From Longimicrobiales bacterium (lineage in GTDB: Bacteria; Gemmatimonadota; Gemmatimonadetes; Longimicrobiales; Gaopeijiaceae), in the NCBI GenBank assembly GCA_028278645.1, contig JANQDZ010000017.1, forward strand, positions 1-47,782: DNA of 47,782 nucleotides, written 5' to 3'. A program made the translations under genes and the position numbers. Shown one piece after another: positions 1-8,536 of this stretch. Each line of letters opens with the position of its first letter. The stretch's first letter is position 1. The notes beneath the pieces were generated by a model. It ran no database searches. It was given only the letters and a program-made list of their open reading frames with translations, and had not been told where the DNA came from.

Positions 1-973
<973 letters not shown>

Positions 974-1294
974 ATAGCTTGAAATAGCTCTATGTGAACG
1001 CCGATCGTTTGTAGATCGTCCGTTCGGAATCTACGTTTGAAACCCGTCCTGCCCGAAGGCAGGAATGCAGTGGGACGCAGTGCCCACCGCTACGGGACCC
1101 GTCTACTTTCTCATGACCTCAGTTTTCAATCAGCATTTTGTTTTGCGCTGCGAGGCAAACCCTCTTTTCGCGCAAAACGCAGCGGCCGCGACCTACCGGC
1201 TCGCTGCGAGGCCTAAATCATATACAACCCTGAAAGGGGTGTCAACAGATTGTAGCCTCTTTTTTCCCTAACTTTTTTGGATCTTCGATCAGAG
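974..1294 (-). other. 16S rRNA leader and upstream region, no protein gene
   Basis: This stretch between 16S and tRNA-His holds the rRNA promoter (listed separately at 1217-1245) and about 240 bases of transcribed leader. It is rich in short inverted repeats, as expected for the processing stem and antitermination region. A run of A residues at 1258-1266 on the minus strand sits just upstream of the -35 box and could act as an UP element. No coding potential was found. Confidence 0.6.
1217..1245 (-). promoter_or_regulatory. Sigma70-type promoter of the rRNA operon
   Basis: On the minus strand TTGACA (1245-1240) is followed by exactly 17 bases and then TATGAT (1222-1217). It is a near-consensus -35/-10 pair with ideal spacing, about 245 bases upstream of the 16S 5' end. 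An A-rich tract lies immediately upstream, as in UP elements of rRNA promoters. Confidence 0.85.
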
Positions 1295-1369
1295 GGTGAG
1301 CGACCGGAATCGAACCGGCGACCTCCAGGGCCACAACCTGGCGCTCTAACCGACTGAGCTACGCCCACC
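1295..1369 (-). tRNA. tRNA-His (GTG)
   Basis: It folds as a cloverleaf with acceptor stem GTGGGCG/CGCTCAC, the extra G at position -1 paired to a C discriminator that is typical of tRNA-His, and a seven-base anticodon loop TTGTGGC giving anticodon GTG. The T arm carries GTTCGATTC. The CCA end is not encoded. Confidence 0.96.
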
Positions 1370-1439
1370 AAAAACATCCTGCGAACCTGACAGACCTAAA
1401 TAATATACGGAGTTTCACTGGAGGTAAACCGGCCGCGGA

Positions 1440-1823
1440 TCAAGAAAAAACCTCTCGGTCCGTCATCCAATCCAGCCAAAGGCGAGCCGTGGCGATGTGC
1501 TCCCGGATCCTCGTTCTGATAACGGGATCGAGCTCCTTTCCATTGTCCAGATTCTGGAGTTCACCGAGCCACGCCTTCACGGTGGAGAGTGTCAGGTCGG
1601 GATAGGCGGGTGGCTCGGGAATCTCTGGCCTAGGCCCGATCTCTTCGAACTGGATTCCCCCATCCCCCGGAAAGGGGTCTCGGTGTTTGTGTTCTCCCCG
1701 ACGGATTTCGTCCGGGATCCCATAAGGGAATGCTCGACAGTTCCATTGGGGTTCGTCATAGAATCGGCACCCAACGCAGGGCCGAGGGGGGATCTCAAAT
1801 GGGGGCCTAGTGGGGTCGGGCAT
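1440..1823 (-). CDS. Conserved hypothetical protein with an N-terminal Cys motif
   Basis: About 127 residues, located alone between tRNA-His and tRNA-Arg. Near the N terminus is a C-x2-C-x9-C pattern (CVGCRFYDEPQWNC), followed by AFPYGIPDEIRRGEHKH and PFPGDGGIQFE. I recall similar small proteins of unknown function that share a Cys-x2-Cys-x-Phe-Tyr start, an AFP-GIP-I core and a PGD-GI-FE block. The cysteines could bind a metal, but no function can be given. The C-terminal half looks helical and charged. The start is uncertain: an ATG at 1823 just before the conserved part is preferred, and a GTG at 1877 would add 18 residues. Neither has a clear ribosome binding site. The call as a real gene rests on the motif and on open-frame length. 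Confidence 0.65.
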   Translation of the reverse strand: MPDPTRPPFEIPPRPCVGCRFYDEPQWNCRAFPYGIPDEIRRGEHKHRDPFPGDGGIQFEEIGPRPEIPEPPAYPDLTLSTVKAWLGELQNLDNGKELDPVIRTRIREHIATARLWLDWMTDREVFS

Positions 1824-1906
1824 TGGATTGAGGGTTTGGTTTTGGCCGAAGGATAAAAACCGGCCCCGCACGCTCACACACTGTACGGGGCCCTGGAATG
1901 TGAGAA

Positions 1907-1980
1907 CGCGCCCGCCAGGACTCGAACCTGGGACCCCCGGCTTAGAAGGCCGGTGCTCTATCCAGCTGAGCTACAGGCGC
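1907..1980 (-). tRNA. tRNA-Arg (TCT)
   Basis: Cloverleaf with acceptor GCGCCTG/CGGGCGC (one G-T pair), anticodon stem CCGGC/GCCGG around the loop CTTCTAA, so the anticodon is TCT, and T arm loop GTTCGAGTC. The discriminator is G and CCA is not encoded. Confidence 0.95.
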
Positions 1981-2089
1981 AAAAGCACGGCACCCGAATC
2001 CCCGAGGGGGGCGGGGCGCCGACAAAAGCTAACCGAGGTTTCGGAGGGAGGTCAATGAATCGTCGGGCCGGACCGGTTACTCCCTGTTC

Positions 2090-3292
2090 CTAATGGGCCA
2101 AGCGGGCTAGGAGGTCCTGGGCAACGAGGTTGAATACGTTCCGGATTTCCGCGGCCGTGGGGGCGAAGTACATGTTCCCCTTCGGCTGGTTGGGATCGGT
2201 CATGCCGTCGACGTTTGCCAGTTGTCTGAGGTAATCCTGGTCCGGTTGAAGAATGGAATTCGGAGGCTGACTGGTATCCCCGAGTCCGATGGTATAGACC
2301 AATATGTCTTCGCTACGGATCCGATCGGCCCAGAAGGCCCCGTTACCCCTGGCTTGGTTGAAGACGTCGTTTCGCCGATACCCGAAACAGCGTGACCATC
2401 CCCGACAGGTATCGGCACTGTGATTCCCGTCCAACGGTAAGGCCTCCGGGTTGTACCAGAGCCCTTGGACCCGGTTGCTACTCCAGGCGGCCATGACTGC
2501 GTCCCGGCTATTCACGGTGCCCCGGAAGCAGGAGGGTTGGCCGTCCGTGAAAAACACTACGACTTTAGCCGACCGCTCTCGGACGCCAGGCCCTTGGAAC
2601 TGTTCATAGGCCAGACGGAGCGCTTCACCGGTGTTGGTATAGCTTCTGAAGTGCAATCCGTCGATTTCGCTTCTTGCGCGGGATTGGAAGGGACGTCCGA
2701 CCTGGAAATGGTCCCGCGCCATGATGTTGAATGACACCATCCCCAGACGATCAATGTCGTCGTCGAAATGTTGGACGAAATCCTTCGCCGCGTTCTTCAA
2801 GTCGTCCATCGCATTTGCGGTGCGAATTGAACCGGATTGGTCGAGGACCAGGACCAAGTCCACCGGTGGGACAGCTGCCACGGCGGATGAGGAAACGTCC
2901 ATCCGATCCTGGCCGATAAGCCTCATGAGAAGGGTAGGAGTGTTCGTGTCGGCGGCCACCGTAACAGTCTCCTCGCCCCATTCGTTTGTTCCGAAAGAAA
3001 CGGTGAGGGTGGTCCCATCAGGGCCCGCTTTTACCCCGTTGGCTTCCGCAACAATTATGGCCCTCAGCCTAGCTTCAGTTTGTCCTGCGCGGAGAGATCT
3101 AGCGGCCGAGAGCGCGGCCGCGTCAACGGCCCGGGAGAGGTTGGCCTTCAGCACGTAGCCCCGCCCGGCGTCGACCGCCAGGCCACCGGCGAGGAGGATT
3201 GCCACCAACCCAACGAGGACAAAAACCAAGACCGCCCCGTTCTCATTCCCCCGTGGGAGACGGGCAATCCGATTTTGAATCGAACGTGCCAT
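2090..3292 (-). CDS. TadG-like pilus assembly protein with von Willebrand A domain
   Basis: About 400 residues. An N-terminal hydrophobic segment after NENGAVLVFVLVGLVA matches the Flp pilus-assembly TadG-like N terminus, placing the rest outside the membrane. A vWA domain follows from about residue 140: the MIDAS motif DQSGS in VLVLDQSGSIR, then the FTDGQPS strand. The first part, with DAGRGYVLKANLSRAVDAAA, is typical of pseudopilin-like Tad proteins. Such proteins are minor pilins or surface adhesion factors of Tad systems. The start ATG at 3292 overlaps the upstream stop (TGATG), so translation is coupled to the TadE-like gene before it. An upstream in-frame start at 3328 would lie inside that gene and is less likely. 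It is the last gene of a three-gene unit. No TadA ATPase, secretin or Flp major pilin is in the window. Confidence 0.85.
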   Translation of the reverse strand: MARSIQNRIARLPRGNENGAVLVFVLVGLVAILLAGGLAVDAGRGYVLKANLSRAVDAAALSAARSLRAGQTEARLRAIIVAEANGVKAGPDGTTLTVSFGTNEWGEETVTVAADTNTPTLLMRLIGQDRMDVSSSAVAAVPPVDLVLVLDQSGSIRTANAMDDLKNAAKDFVQHFDDDIDRLGMVSFNIMARDHFQVGRPFQSRARSEIDGLHFRSYTNTGEALRLAYEQFQGPGVRERSAKVVVFFTDGQPSCFRGTVNSRDAVMAAWSSNRVQGLWYNPEALPLDGNHSADTCRGWSRCFGYRRNDVFNQARGNGAFWADRIRSEDILVYTIGLGDTSQPPNSILQPDQDYLRQLANVDGMTDPNQPKGNMYFAPTAAEIRNVFNLVAQDLLARLAH

Positions 3293-3828
3293 CAAAAAAC
3301 CGCCCTTTCGTACATCTGGTCCACCCACCCGTCGGGAAGCAGACGCCCGATGGGTGTTAAGCCCTCGTATTCATAAAATATCTCGACCACGTAGAACGCT
3401 TGACCTTCCACTGTGTTGATGTCAGTGAGGGGGGTTGCGACGTCCCCAACCACCCCAAAGCGACTGGAACCGGAATAACTCCCGAATGCCACTTGCCCGT
3501 CTACTAACGGCTCACCCTCGTCGACAATGATCCGCGTGATCACCGCACCGCCCGTCTCGAGGAGGTTGATCTCTCCGCCCAGGGCCATGACGGTGTTCAG
3601 CGTCTCCTGAAGAGAAGATCCCCGTGAGGCGATGTTCGCCCCCTCCCGAGAGATGGTAATCATCTTGTGCTTAATCGAGAGGCCGTTCCCGGACTCGATG
3701 ACGCCCAACAAGACCACGAGGAGGAAAGGCATGACCAGGGTAGCCTCGGCCAGGGCCTGGCCCTTTCGGTTCCTAACACAAAGCTTCGCCGCGAGGGTAC
3801 GCCCGATCTTCTTCGAGAACCCTGTCAT
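3292..3828 (-). CDS. TadE/TadF-like pseudopilin
   Basis: 178 residues. After a basic start comes KGQALAEATLVMPFLLVVLL, the characteristic TadE signature: a Gly before the cleavage zone, Glu at the +5-like position, then a hydrophobic helix. The remainder is extracellular and contains no recognised catalytic motif. TadE-like proteins are prepilin-peptidase-processed minor subunits of the tight-adherence pilus. It starts two bases after the stop of the preceding TadE-like gene and overlaps the vWA gene that follows, so the three are expected to be one transcript. Confidence 0.85.
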   Translation of the reverse strand: MTGFSKKIGRTLAAKLCVRNRKGQALAEATLVMPFLLVVLLGVIESGNGLSIKHKMITISREGANIASRGSSLQETLNTVMALGGEINLLETGGAVITRIIVDEGEPLVDGQVAFGSYSGSSRFGVVGDVATPLTDINTVEGQAFYVVEIFYEYEGLTPIGRLLPDGWVDQMYERAVF

Positions 3829-3830
3829 GA

Positions 3831-4316
3831 CTAGTTCGCCTGCCCCGTGATGAAGGGCTCGTTTTTCATTGCCGTTGAGACTTCGAAATCGATTTTTCCG
3901 CCAGGAACAAGCTTATCGTAGAGAGGCACCACGAACTCGAAGCTGAACTCGGCGTTCACGGTCACGACGTCCCCCGGACCACCCGCGTCCGGCGGTGTCA
4001 GGGTGATCCTGTCCACATCGATGTCCAGTGTGTGGGCGTTCTTATGGATAACCGCGATGATTGATTGGGCCCTGGACATAGGGTCACCACTGTCCGGATC
4101 CGGCAGGACTTCCCCCGTGATCGCGAATCTAGCGGCTTCCGCTACCGCCTGTTGAAGTGTGACGCGTGTGAAATAGAAACGGCCGAACTCGAAGACTCCA
4201 AAAAAGACTAGGAGGAGCACCGGCACAATCACGGCGAATTCCAACAGACCCTGACCCGAGTCCGATCTCCGGAACCGCTTAAGAATGAGGAGCAAACGGC
4301 GGAAGCTCTCCATCAT
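3831..4316 (-). CDS. TadE-like pilus assembly protein
   Basis: 161 residues and first gene of the Tad unit. The N terminus SDSGQGLLEFAVIVPVLLL is the TadE motif with the conserved Glu within the hydrophobic helix, followed by FGRFYFTRVTLQQAVAEAAR, typical of the helix that extends from it. Two consecutive ATG codons (4316 and 4313) can start it. The AAAGGG just upstream fits the second one slightly better. The product is expected to be processed by a TadV-type prepilin peptidase and to sit in the inner membrane or pilus. It is preceded by a structured intergenic region (4317-4640). Confidence 0.85.
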   Translation of the reverse strand: MMESFRRLLLILKRFRRSDSGQGLLEFAVIVPVLLLVFFGVFEFGRFYFTRVTLQQAVAEAARFAITGEVLPDPDSGDPMSRAQSIIAVIHKNAHTLDIDVDRITLTPPDAGGPGDVVTVNAEFSFEFVVPLYDKLVPGGKIDFEVSTAMKNEPFITGQAN

Positions 4317-4640
4317 GCCCTTTGTGTTTTATGCGGTTTTTGGGACGGTCATTGGTGTAAACCGCCCCCGGGCAAACATGCCGGAAAAGTGGGCATGCCA
4401 GCCGCGGACCGCGTGACGAACTCTTGATAGCAAAACCTCGGCCAGAGGGAGCTATCTACCTAAGTGATGGCTCCTCATAGCTTTCGAAGATTTAATCTTC
4501 CGCGGGAACATCTGTTTAGTCAAGGATTTTTACGGCCAGGACGTAACGCTTCTTTACTGGTCACTGGAAAGAAACATGCCACTTTCGGTTGAAGGAGGGA
4601 GGATCCGATGTGCGCGGTGGCGGTTCTCTGGGGGTAGGGG
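4317..4640. other. Structured non-coding region upstream of the Tad genes
   Basis: 324 bases with no convincing protein gene. Several inverted repeats are visible: CATGCC 4377-4382 with GGCATG 4392-4397, GATAGC 4426-4431 with GCTATC 4451-4456 (enclosing CCTC/GAGG), and GAAGAT 4486-4491 with ATCTTC 4495-4500. GAGGGAGC 4445-4452 can instead pair with GCTCCTC 4470-4476, and GCTAT 4451-4455 with ATAGC 4477-4481, so some of the stems exclude one another. As the minus-strand leader of the Tad operon this could be regulatory. A weak minus-strand -35-like TTGACT is at 4521-4516. Confidence 0.4.
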
Positions 4641-5096
4641 TCAACCCCTGGAGAATCGGAAGGTACCCCTTCCCTTCCCGGTGCAGTCCGAGGCGTCAAC
4701 TGTCCCCTCATACACCATTTCGCTTTGATCCCACTGGCCTTCAAGGAGCATCCGGCCCGGGCATTCACCGCCATAGGAAAGGTCCAGCCGAAGGGTACGG
4801 CCCCGGATCTCCCCCGTACCTTCGGCCAGGATTCCTAAGTCGGTCTGGAGGGATCCACGTACACTTCTTCCGCCTTCTTTGATGATCTCCAAAGCCGCGG
4901 GAATGTTGCCTCCGTCCATCACGATGCTGCCCTGGTACACTATCCCTCGCCCTGATTTTGGGTCCGGTGCACCGGGACCCTCGGCCGATGGCCCTGACCC
5001 GCCGATAAGCTGACAACCCGCCAATCCGAGAACCATGGCAAAGGCAACCCAGAGGCCGCTTCTTTTCCGTACGCCAGGGGAAGTAGGGAGAATCAC
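4641..5096 (-). CDS. Small lipoprotein of unknown function
   Basis: 151 residues with a GTG start. The N terminus has basic residues, then GLWVAFAMVLGLAGCQL, a lipoprotein signal with lipobox LAGC, so the mature protein is lipid-anchored at Cys28. A Gly/Ser/Pro-rich linker follows, then a beta-rich domain of about 100 residues (GIVYQGSIVMDGG, SVRGSLQTDLGI, GRTLRLDLSYGGECPGRM, GTVDASDCTGKGRGTF). Two cysteines in the mature domain could form a disulfide. It begins six bases after the stop of the Lon-like protease and is probably cotranscribed with it. No family is recognised. The downstream side faces the 4317-4640 region. Confidence 0.75.
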   Translation of the reverse strand: MILPTSPGVRKRSGLWVAFAMVLGLAGCQLIGGSGPSAEGPGAPDPKSGRGIVYQGSIVMDGGNIPAALEIIKEGGRSVRGSLQTDLGILAEGTGEIRGRTLRLDLSYGGECPGRMLLEGQWDQSEMVYEGTVDASDCTGKGRGTFRFSRG

Positions 5097-5102
5097 CTCA
5101 GG

Positions 5103-7586
5103 CTACTCCTCTGGTTGGTCCGGGGCACTCTCCTCCGGCCCCTCCGAAGCCCCCTCCCCCGCAACCTCTGAGGCACCGTCCTCCGGCCCTTCCTGGGCAC
5201 CCATGGAGGACCACTCCCGGACGAATTCGTCCAACTGCCGAACAACTAGATTGTGCACTGTCCCTTCGGGGAAGGTCTCGTCCTTCTGGATCTCACCGGC
5301 GTCAAAGCCCGTGAGAATCGGCCAGCCCTCTTCGATCCGGTCGATGGCGTAGATATGGAACTGCCCCTCAGCCACGGCATCCCTCACCCTCCTTCGGAGA
5401 ACGAGGTTTTCGACGTTCCTCCGGGGAACGATGACCCCTTGATTCCCGGTGAGCCCGACCTGCTCGAAGGCCGAGAAGACGCCCTCCACCTTCTCGGTCA
5501 CGCCCCCTACCGGGAGGATCGTGCCGTCCTGGTTGATAGCGCCGGTGATACAGACATTCTGACGGATCGGGACCCCCGAGATTGCGGATAGAAGTGCGTA
5601 GAGCTCGGCGGCGCTGGCGCTGTCTCCCTCGATCTCTTCGTATAACTGGTCGAAAGACAAGCTGGCCGAAAGCAGGAGGGGTTTCGACCGTGCGAACGTG
5701 CGGCCCAGATACCCCTGCAGGACCAAGAAACCTTTGCTGTGGATCCGACCACTCAGGAGGGCTTCCCGTTCGATGTTGATCACACCCTCCGTTCCGAGGT
5801 AGGCACTACACATCACGCGGATAGGGCGACCGAAAGCTTCGTCGCTCACCTGGATCAGGCCGATGCCATGGATCTGGCCTACTTCCATCCCTTCCGGTTC
5901 GAACGACAGGACCCCCCGCTTGATAAGATCCAAGAGTTCCCGATGGGGTCGGTTGTTCCTGATGTGTCGGTCCCTCATCGCCCCCTCTACGTGGGCCTGG
6001 GAGACCACCTCAACTCCGTCCCCGCCGGCAACGTGGGCAGCTTCACGCACCAAGTCCCTGATGGCACGAAACCTAGTGGAGAGCTTCCACTGGTTGCTTG
6101 CCAAACGGGAACCTTCTTCCACGACCGCGGCCACTGCTGATGCGTCGAACGCAGGGAGGTCCTCCGTCTCGCATCGGGCGGCAACGAAAGAGGCGTAACC
6201 GTTCTCGGCTTCTGGAGTCCGATCCATGTGAGGCGTGAAGTCCACCTTCACCTTGAAGAGCTCTTCGAACTCCGGGTCGGCCTGCTGAAGGCGGTAGTAG
6301 GTGTTCGGTTCACCGATGAGGATGACCTTCACATCGAGGGGGATGGCCTCCGGCTCGATAGTTTCCGGAACCATCATCCCCGCCGTGGAAGCCGGATCCT
6401 CAGGCCGAAGCTCCCTGGTCCTCAGGGTGCGTTTCAGGGCCGTCCAGGCGAGGGGTCTCGAGAGGAGCTCCTCCGCGTGGAGGATCAGGTACCCCCCGTT
6501 CGCCTTGTGGATTGCTCCGGGGGCGATCCGGGTGAAATCGGTCACCATAACGCCGAACCGGATTTGCCCCTCGATTCGGCCGGTGAGGGTCCAAAGGGTC
6601 GGGTTCGATTCGATGATCACGGGTGCGCCGGAATTCCGATCTCGCGTCACGACCGGATTCACTCGGTAGCGGATGAAGAAGTCCTCCGGTGGCGGCCCCC
6701 CCATCAGCGCGGGCTGCGCATCTTTATCCTGACCTTCGGACGTTGTGAACTTCTCCCAGTTCTCAACCACGTCCAGGGCCATATCATCGAGATGGCTCAG
6801 AACTCGGGGACTTTCGTTGTAGAACTCTTTGAGGATGGAGAACCGGTGGTCCACAACGCTCCGAGTGACCTGTTTGTGAAGGTCGTCGGCGAGGTCCGAA
6901 GCCTCCTGTTGGAGCTCATGCATCCGCCGCTGCGTTTGAAACAGGGTCTTGCTGGCCTCTCTGACCGTCTCATCAATTGCCTTGCGGTTTTCGTCCGGGA
7001 GGGCGTTATATGCTTCCTTCGTTACGGGTTCTCCTTCCTGGGCCGGAACCACGACCACCCCGTCTTGCGCTCCGATGAGAGCCACGTTGGGGTCGTCTTC
7101 CACTTCCTTCCTGAACGCCTCCATGACCGTATTGGCTTCACGCCCTCTATCCTCGTAGATGGCGGCCCGTCGGTTTGTGACATCATCGGCCTCGAGGGCC
7201 TGGGGTATCGCTCTCTTCAGGTCCGTAACGAGGGCATCGAGACGGGCCCTGAGGAGGTCGCCACGGCCAGCCGGAAGCTCAAGAACAACCGGGTTTCGTG
7301 GCTCCTTGAAGTTGAAGCCGTAGCACCAGGATGACGGAGTGGGCTCCTTCTCGGCCCGGATCTCCAGTTCCCTTTTGATGAACGTTCTCCGACCGGACCC
7401 AGCTCTTCCCAGGGCGAAGATGTTGTATCCCTTCGATGCCACCGAGACCCCAAAAGCAAGAGCTTTCATGGCCTCTTCCTGACCGAGGGCTCCGGAAAGC
7501 GGTTCCACCTCGGCGGTGGTCTCAAATCCGAGGGAGTCCGGATCGCAGCAGCGATGAAGTTCGTCGGGTCTCAGTTCGGTGGACAT
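5103..7586 (-). CDS. Lon-like ATP-dependent protease (LonB/LonC-type, AAA + S16)
   Basis: About 827 residues. The N-terminal ATPase has a variant Walker A, GRAGSGRRTFI, typical of the Lon-like family rather than the GPPGxGKT of LonA. The middle holds a long coiled region. The AAA part around FTRIAPGAIHKANGGYLILHAE is the Walker-B-like segment. The C-terminal S16 protease domain has the serine block GDSASAAELYALLSAI (about residues 654-669) and GGVTEKVEG with the catalytic Lys near residue 700, which together form the Ser-Lys dyad. No LonA N-domain is present. Family members degrade misfolded cytosolic proteins. The start is ATG 7586 with an AAGGAA upstream. An extended frame to 7733 runs into a repeat and is rejected. 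The last 30 residues are a low-complexity Glu/Gly/Pro/Ser tail. Confidence 0.9.
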   Translation of the reverse strand: MSTELRPDELHRCCDPDSLGFETTAEVEPLSGALGQEEAMKALAFGVSVASKGYNIFALGRAGSGRRTFIKRELEIRAEKEPTPSSWCYGFNFKEPRNPVVLELPAGRGDLLRARLDALVTDLKRAIPQALEADDVTNRRAAIYEDRGREANTVMEAFRKEVEDDPNVALIGAQDGVVVVPAQEGEPVTKEAYNALPDENRKAIDETVREASKTLFQTQRRMHELQQEASDLADDLHKQVTRSVVDHRFSILKEFYNESPRVLSHLDDMALDVVENWEKFTTSEGQDKDAQPALMGGPPPEDFFIRYRVNPVVTRDRNSGAPVIIESNPTLWTLTGRIEGQIRFGVMVTDFTRIAPGAIHKANGGYLILHAEELLSRPLAWTALKRTLRTRELRPEDPASTAGMMVPETIEPEAIPLDVKVILIGEPNTYYRLQQADPEFEELFKVKVDFTPHMDRTPEAENGYASFVAARCETEDLPAFDASAVAAVVEEGSRLASNQWKLSTRFRAIRDLVREAAHVAGGDGVEVVSQAHVEGAMRDRHIRNNRPHRELLDLIKRGVLSFEPEGMEVGQIHGIGLIQVSDEAFGRPIRVMCSAYLGTEGVINIEREALLSGRIHSKGFLVLQGYLGRTFARSKPLLLSASLSFDQLYEEIEGDSASAAELYALLSAISGVPIRQNVCITGAINQDGTILPVGGVTEKVEGVFSAFEQVGLTGNQGVIVPRRNVENLVLRRRVRDAVAEGQFHIYAIDRIEEGWPILTGFDAGEIQKDETFPEGTVHNLVVRQLDEFVREWSSMGAQEGPEDGASEVAGEGASEGPEESAPDQPEE

Positions 7587-7908
7587 CTGCGGGATTTCCT
7601 TCCCAGAGATCGATTTGTGGATGAGCGGATAGCGGTTATGTTCGCACCCTGGAATTCTAACCTCCGATTGGGGTTTTCGCCTGGATGGAGCTGCGGTGGC
7701 TGGGGCTTCCTCGGAGATCCGGTCGAACACCAAAGAGATCAGCCCCAGACAGCTTTGCTGCCTGAGGCTGCTCGCCTATCGGGGCGCCCGGATTTGCTTC
7801 ACGGACTTACATCAGGATCTTCCCTCGCCCTATAGGCCGTGAACCGATTCGGTCGAACACCAAAGAGATCAGCCCCAGACAGCTTTGCCGCCTGAGGCTG
7901 CTCGCCTA
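7587..7908. other. Intergenic region between Lon-like gene and tRNA-Pro, filled by a duplication
   Basis: There is no protein gene here. It holds the distal copy of a tRNA-Pro 3'-flank repeat (7716-7794) and most of the proximal copy (7846-7924). Between them, TTCACGG (7798-7804) and CCGTGAA (7837-7843) form a perfect seven-base inverted repeat. The rest, 7587-7715, presumably holds the protease promoter and 5' leader. No consensus promoter is obvious. Confidence 0.6.
7716..7794 (-). repeat. Distal copy of the tRNA-Pro 3'-end repeat
   Basis: 79 bases that match 7846-7924 with two differences (7719 and 7759). It includes the last 16 bases of the tRNA-Pro sequence, so it is a truncated tRNA 3' end, plus 63 bases of flank. 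Within it 7740-7770 forms a perfect 14-base-pair stem with an AAA loop on the minus strand. The difference at 7759 keeps the stem paired (A-T here, G-T in the other copy). Confidence 0.9.
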
Positions 7909-7924
7909 TCGGGGCGCCCGGATT
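7846..7924 (-). repeat. Proximal copy of the tRNA-Pro 3'-end repeat
   Basis: It overlaps the last 16 bases of the intact tRNA-Pro and extends downstream. The offset to the distal copy is exactly 130 bases. The hairpin at 7870-7900 (14 pairs, AAA loop) begins 8 bases after the tRNA discriminator and could act as a terminator or 3' processing stem, although no T run follows it. Confidence 0.9.
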
Positions 7925-7982
7925 CGAACCGGGGACCTTCGGCTCCCAAAGCCGACGCGCTACCGGGCTGCGCCACACCCCG
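7909..7982 (-). tRNA. tRNA-Pro (TGG)
   Basis: Cloverleaf with acceptor CGGGGTG/CGCCCCG, anticodon stem TCGGC/GCCGA around the loop TTTGGGA giving anticodon TGG, and T arm CCCGG-TTCGAAT-CCGGG. The discriminator is A and CCA is not encoded. Its 3' end lies in a repeat that also occurs 130 bases downstream. Confidence 0.96.
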
Positions 7983-8187
7983 CTCTCTGGTCGTCTGAAA
8001 GATACACCCTTGGTCAGCCTCCGGAAGGCGTATCCCTTCTGGAGTTCCGCGATTTTCCGGATCCCGGGTTGCCATCCCGTCTCCCTCCCTAACCCCAAAA
8101 CCCACTTCCAAAACACACCAAATCCCATCCCTCGAATGAGTAAAGAGATCCCATCCTTAGATTTTGGGGGAAAGTCCTGGTATCCCT

Positions 8188-8508
8188 TCACTTGCACTCG
8201 GGGCAACGGCACAAGCCCCTGAGAGTTTCGAACGAGAAGAGACCAGTGTCGTGACCGTCACTCCAGACGAATTGAAGGGCGTACCTACCGACATAGTGGA
8301 TGGCCGTCGGATAGATGTCTTCTGGGACCTGGGACGGAAGGAGGGTCCTGATACCGGTCATCTCGTCCACACATCCGGCGCACGGGCAGTTGAGGCGGAG
8401 GTGCCTGGGCTGGAAAACAGAACTGTGCCCGTCTTTCCACCGGATCTCCAGGGCAGAAGCGTCCTCCGTGGGGCCCACGTATTCCGGCGTTATCGACTCC
8501 CGGCTCAT
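8188..8508 (-). CDS. DUF971 / GBBH-like N-terminal domain protein
   Basis: 106 residues, the usual length of stand-alone DUF971 proteins. It shows the family pattern: an early beta strand with IRWKDGHSSVFQPRHLRLNCPCAGC, a central YALQFVWSDGHDTGLFSFETLR, and a terminal CRCPEC. The domain corresponds to the zinc-binding N-terminal part of gamma-butyrobetaine hydroxylase. Stand-alone members have been linked to iron-sulfur or metal handling, but their role is unsettled. Cys residues in CPCAGC and CRCPEC could bind metal. The start ATG has GGAGAGG close upstream. It is the last gene of the long minus-strand train, 28 bases after rdgB. Confidence 0.88.
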   Translation of the reverse strand: MSRESITPEYVGPTEDASALEIRWKDGHSSVFQPRHLRLNCPCAGCVDEMTGIRTLLPSQVPEDIYPTAIHYVGRYALQFVWSDGHDTGLFSFETLRGLCRCPECK

Positions 8509-8536
8509 GTCCTCTCCTTCCGCTTCGACTCGGCGG

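Noticed and set aside
4369-4410. GGGCAAAC followed by a hairpin and GCC-rich tail, resembling a c-di-GMP-I (GEMM) riboswitch
   Set aside because: The conserved ACGCAAAGCC block after the hairpin is missing, and the element points away from the pilus genes.
6228-7334. 368-codon plus-strand open frame
   Set aside because: It lies entirely antisense to the Lon-like protease, whose motifs are clear. High GC leaves the opposite strand open.
7799-8212. 137-codon minus-strand frame
   Set aside because: It runs through the intact tRNA-Pro and half of the repeat, so translation is implausible.
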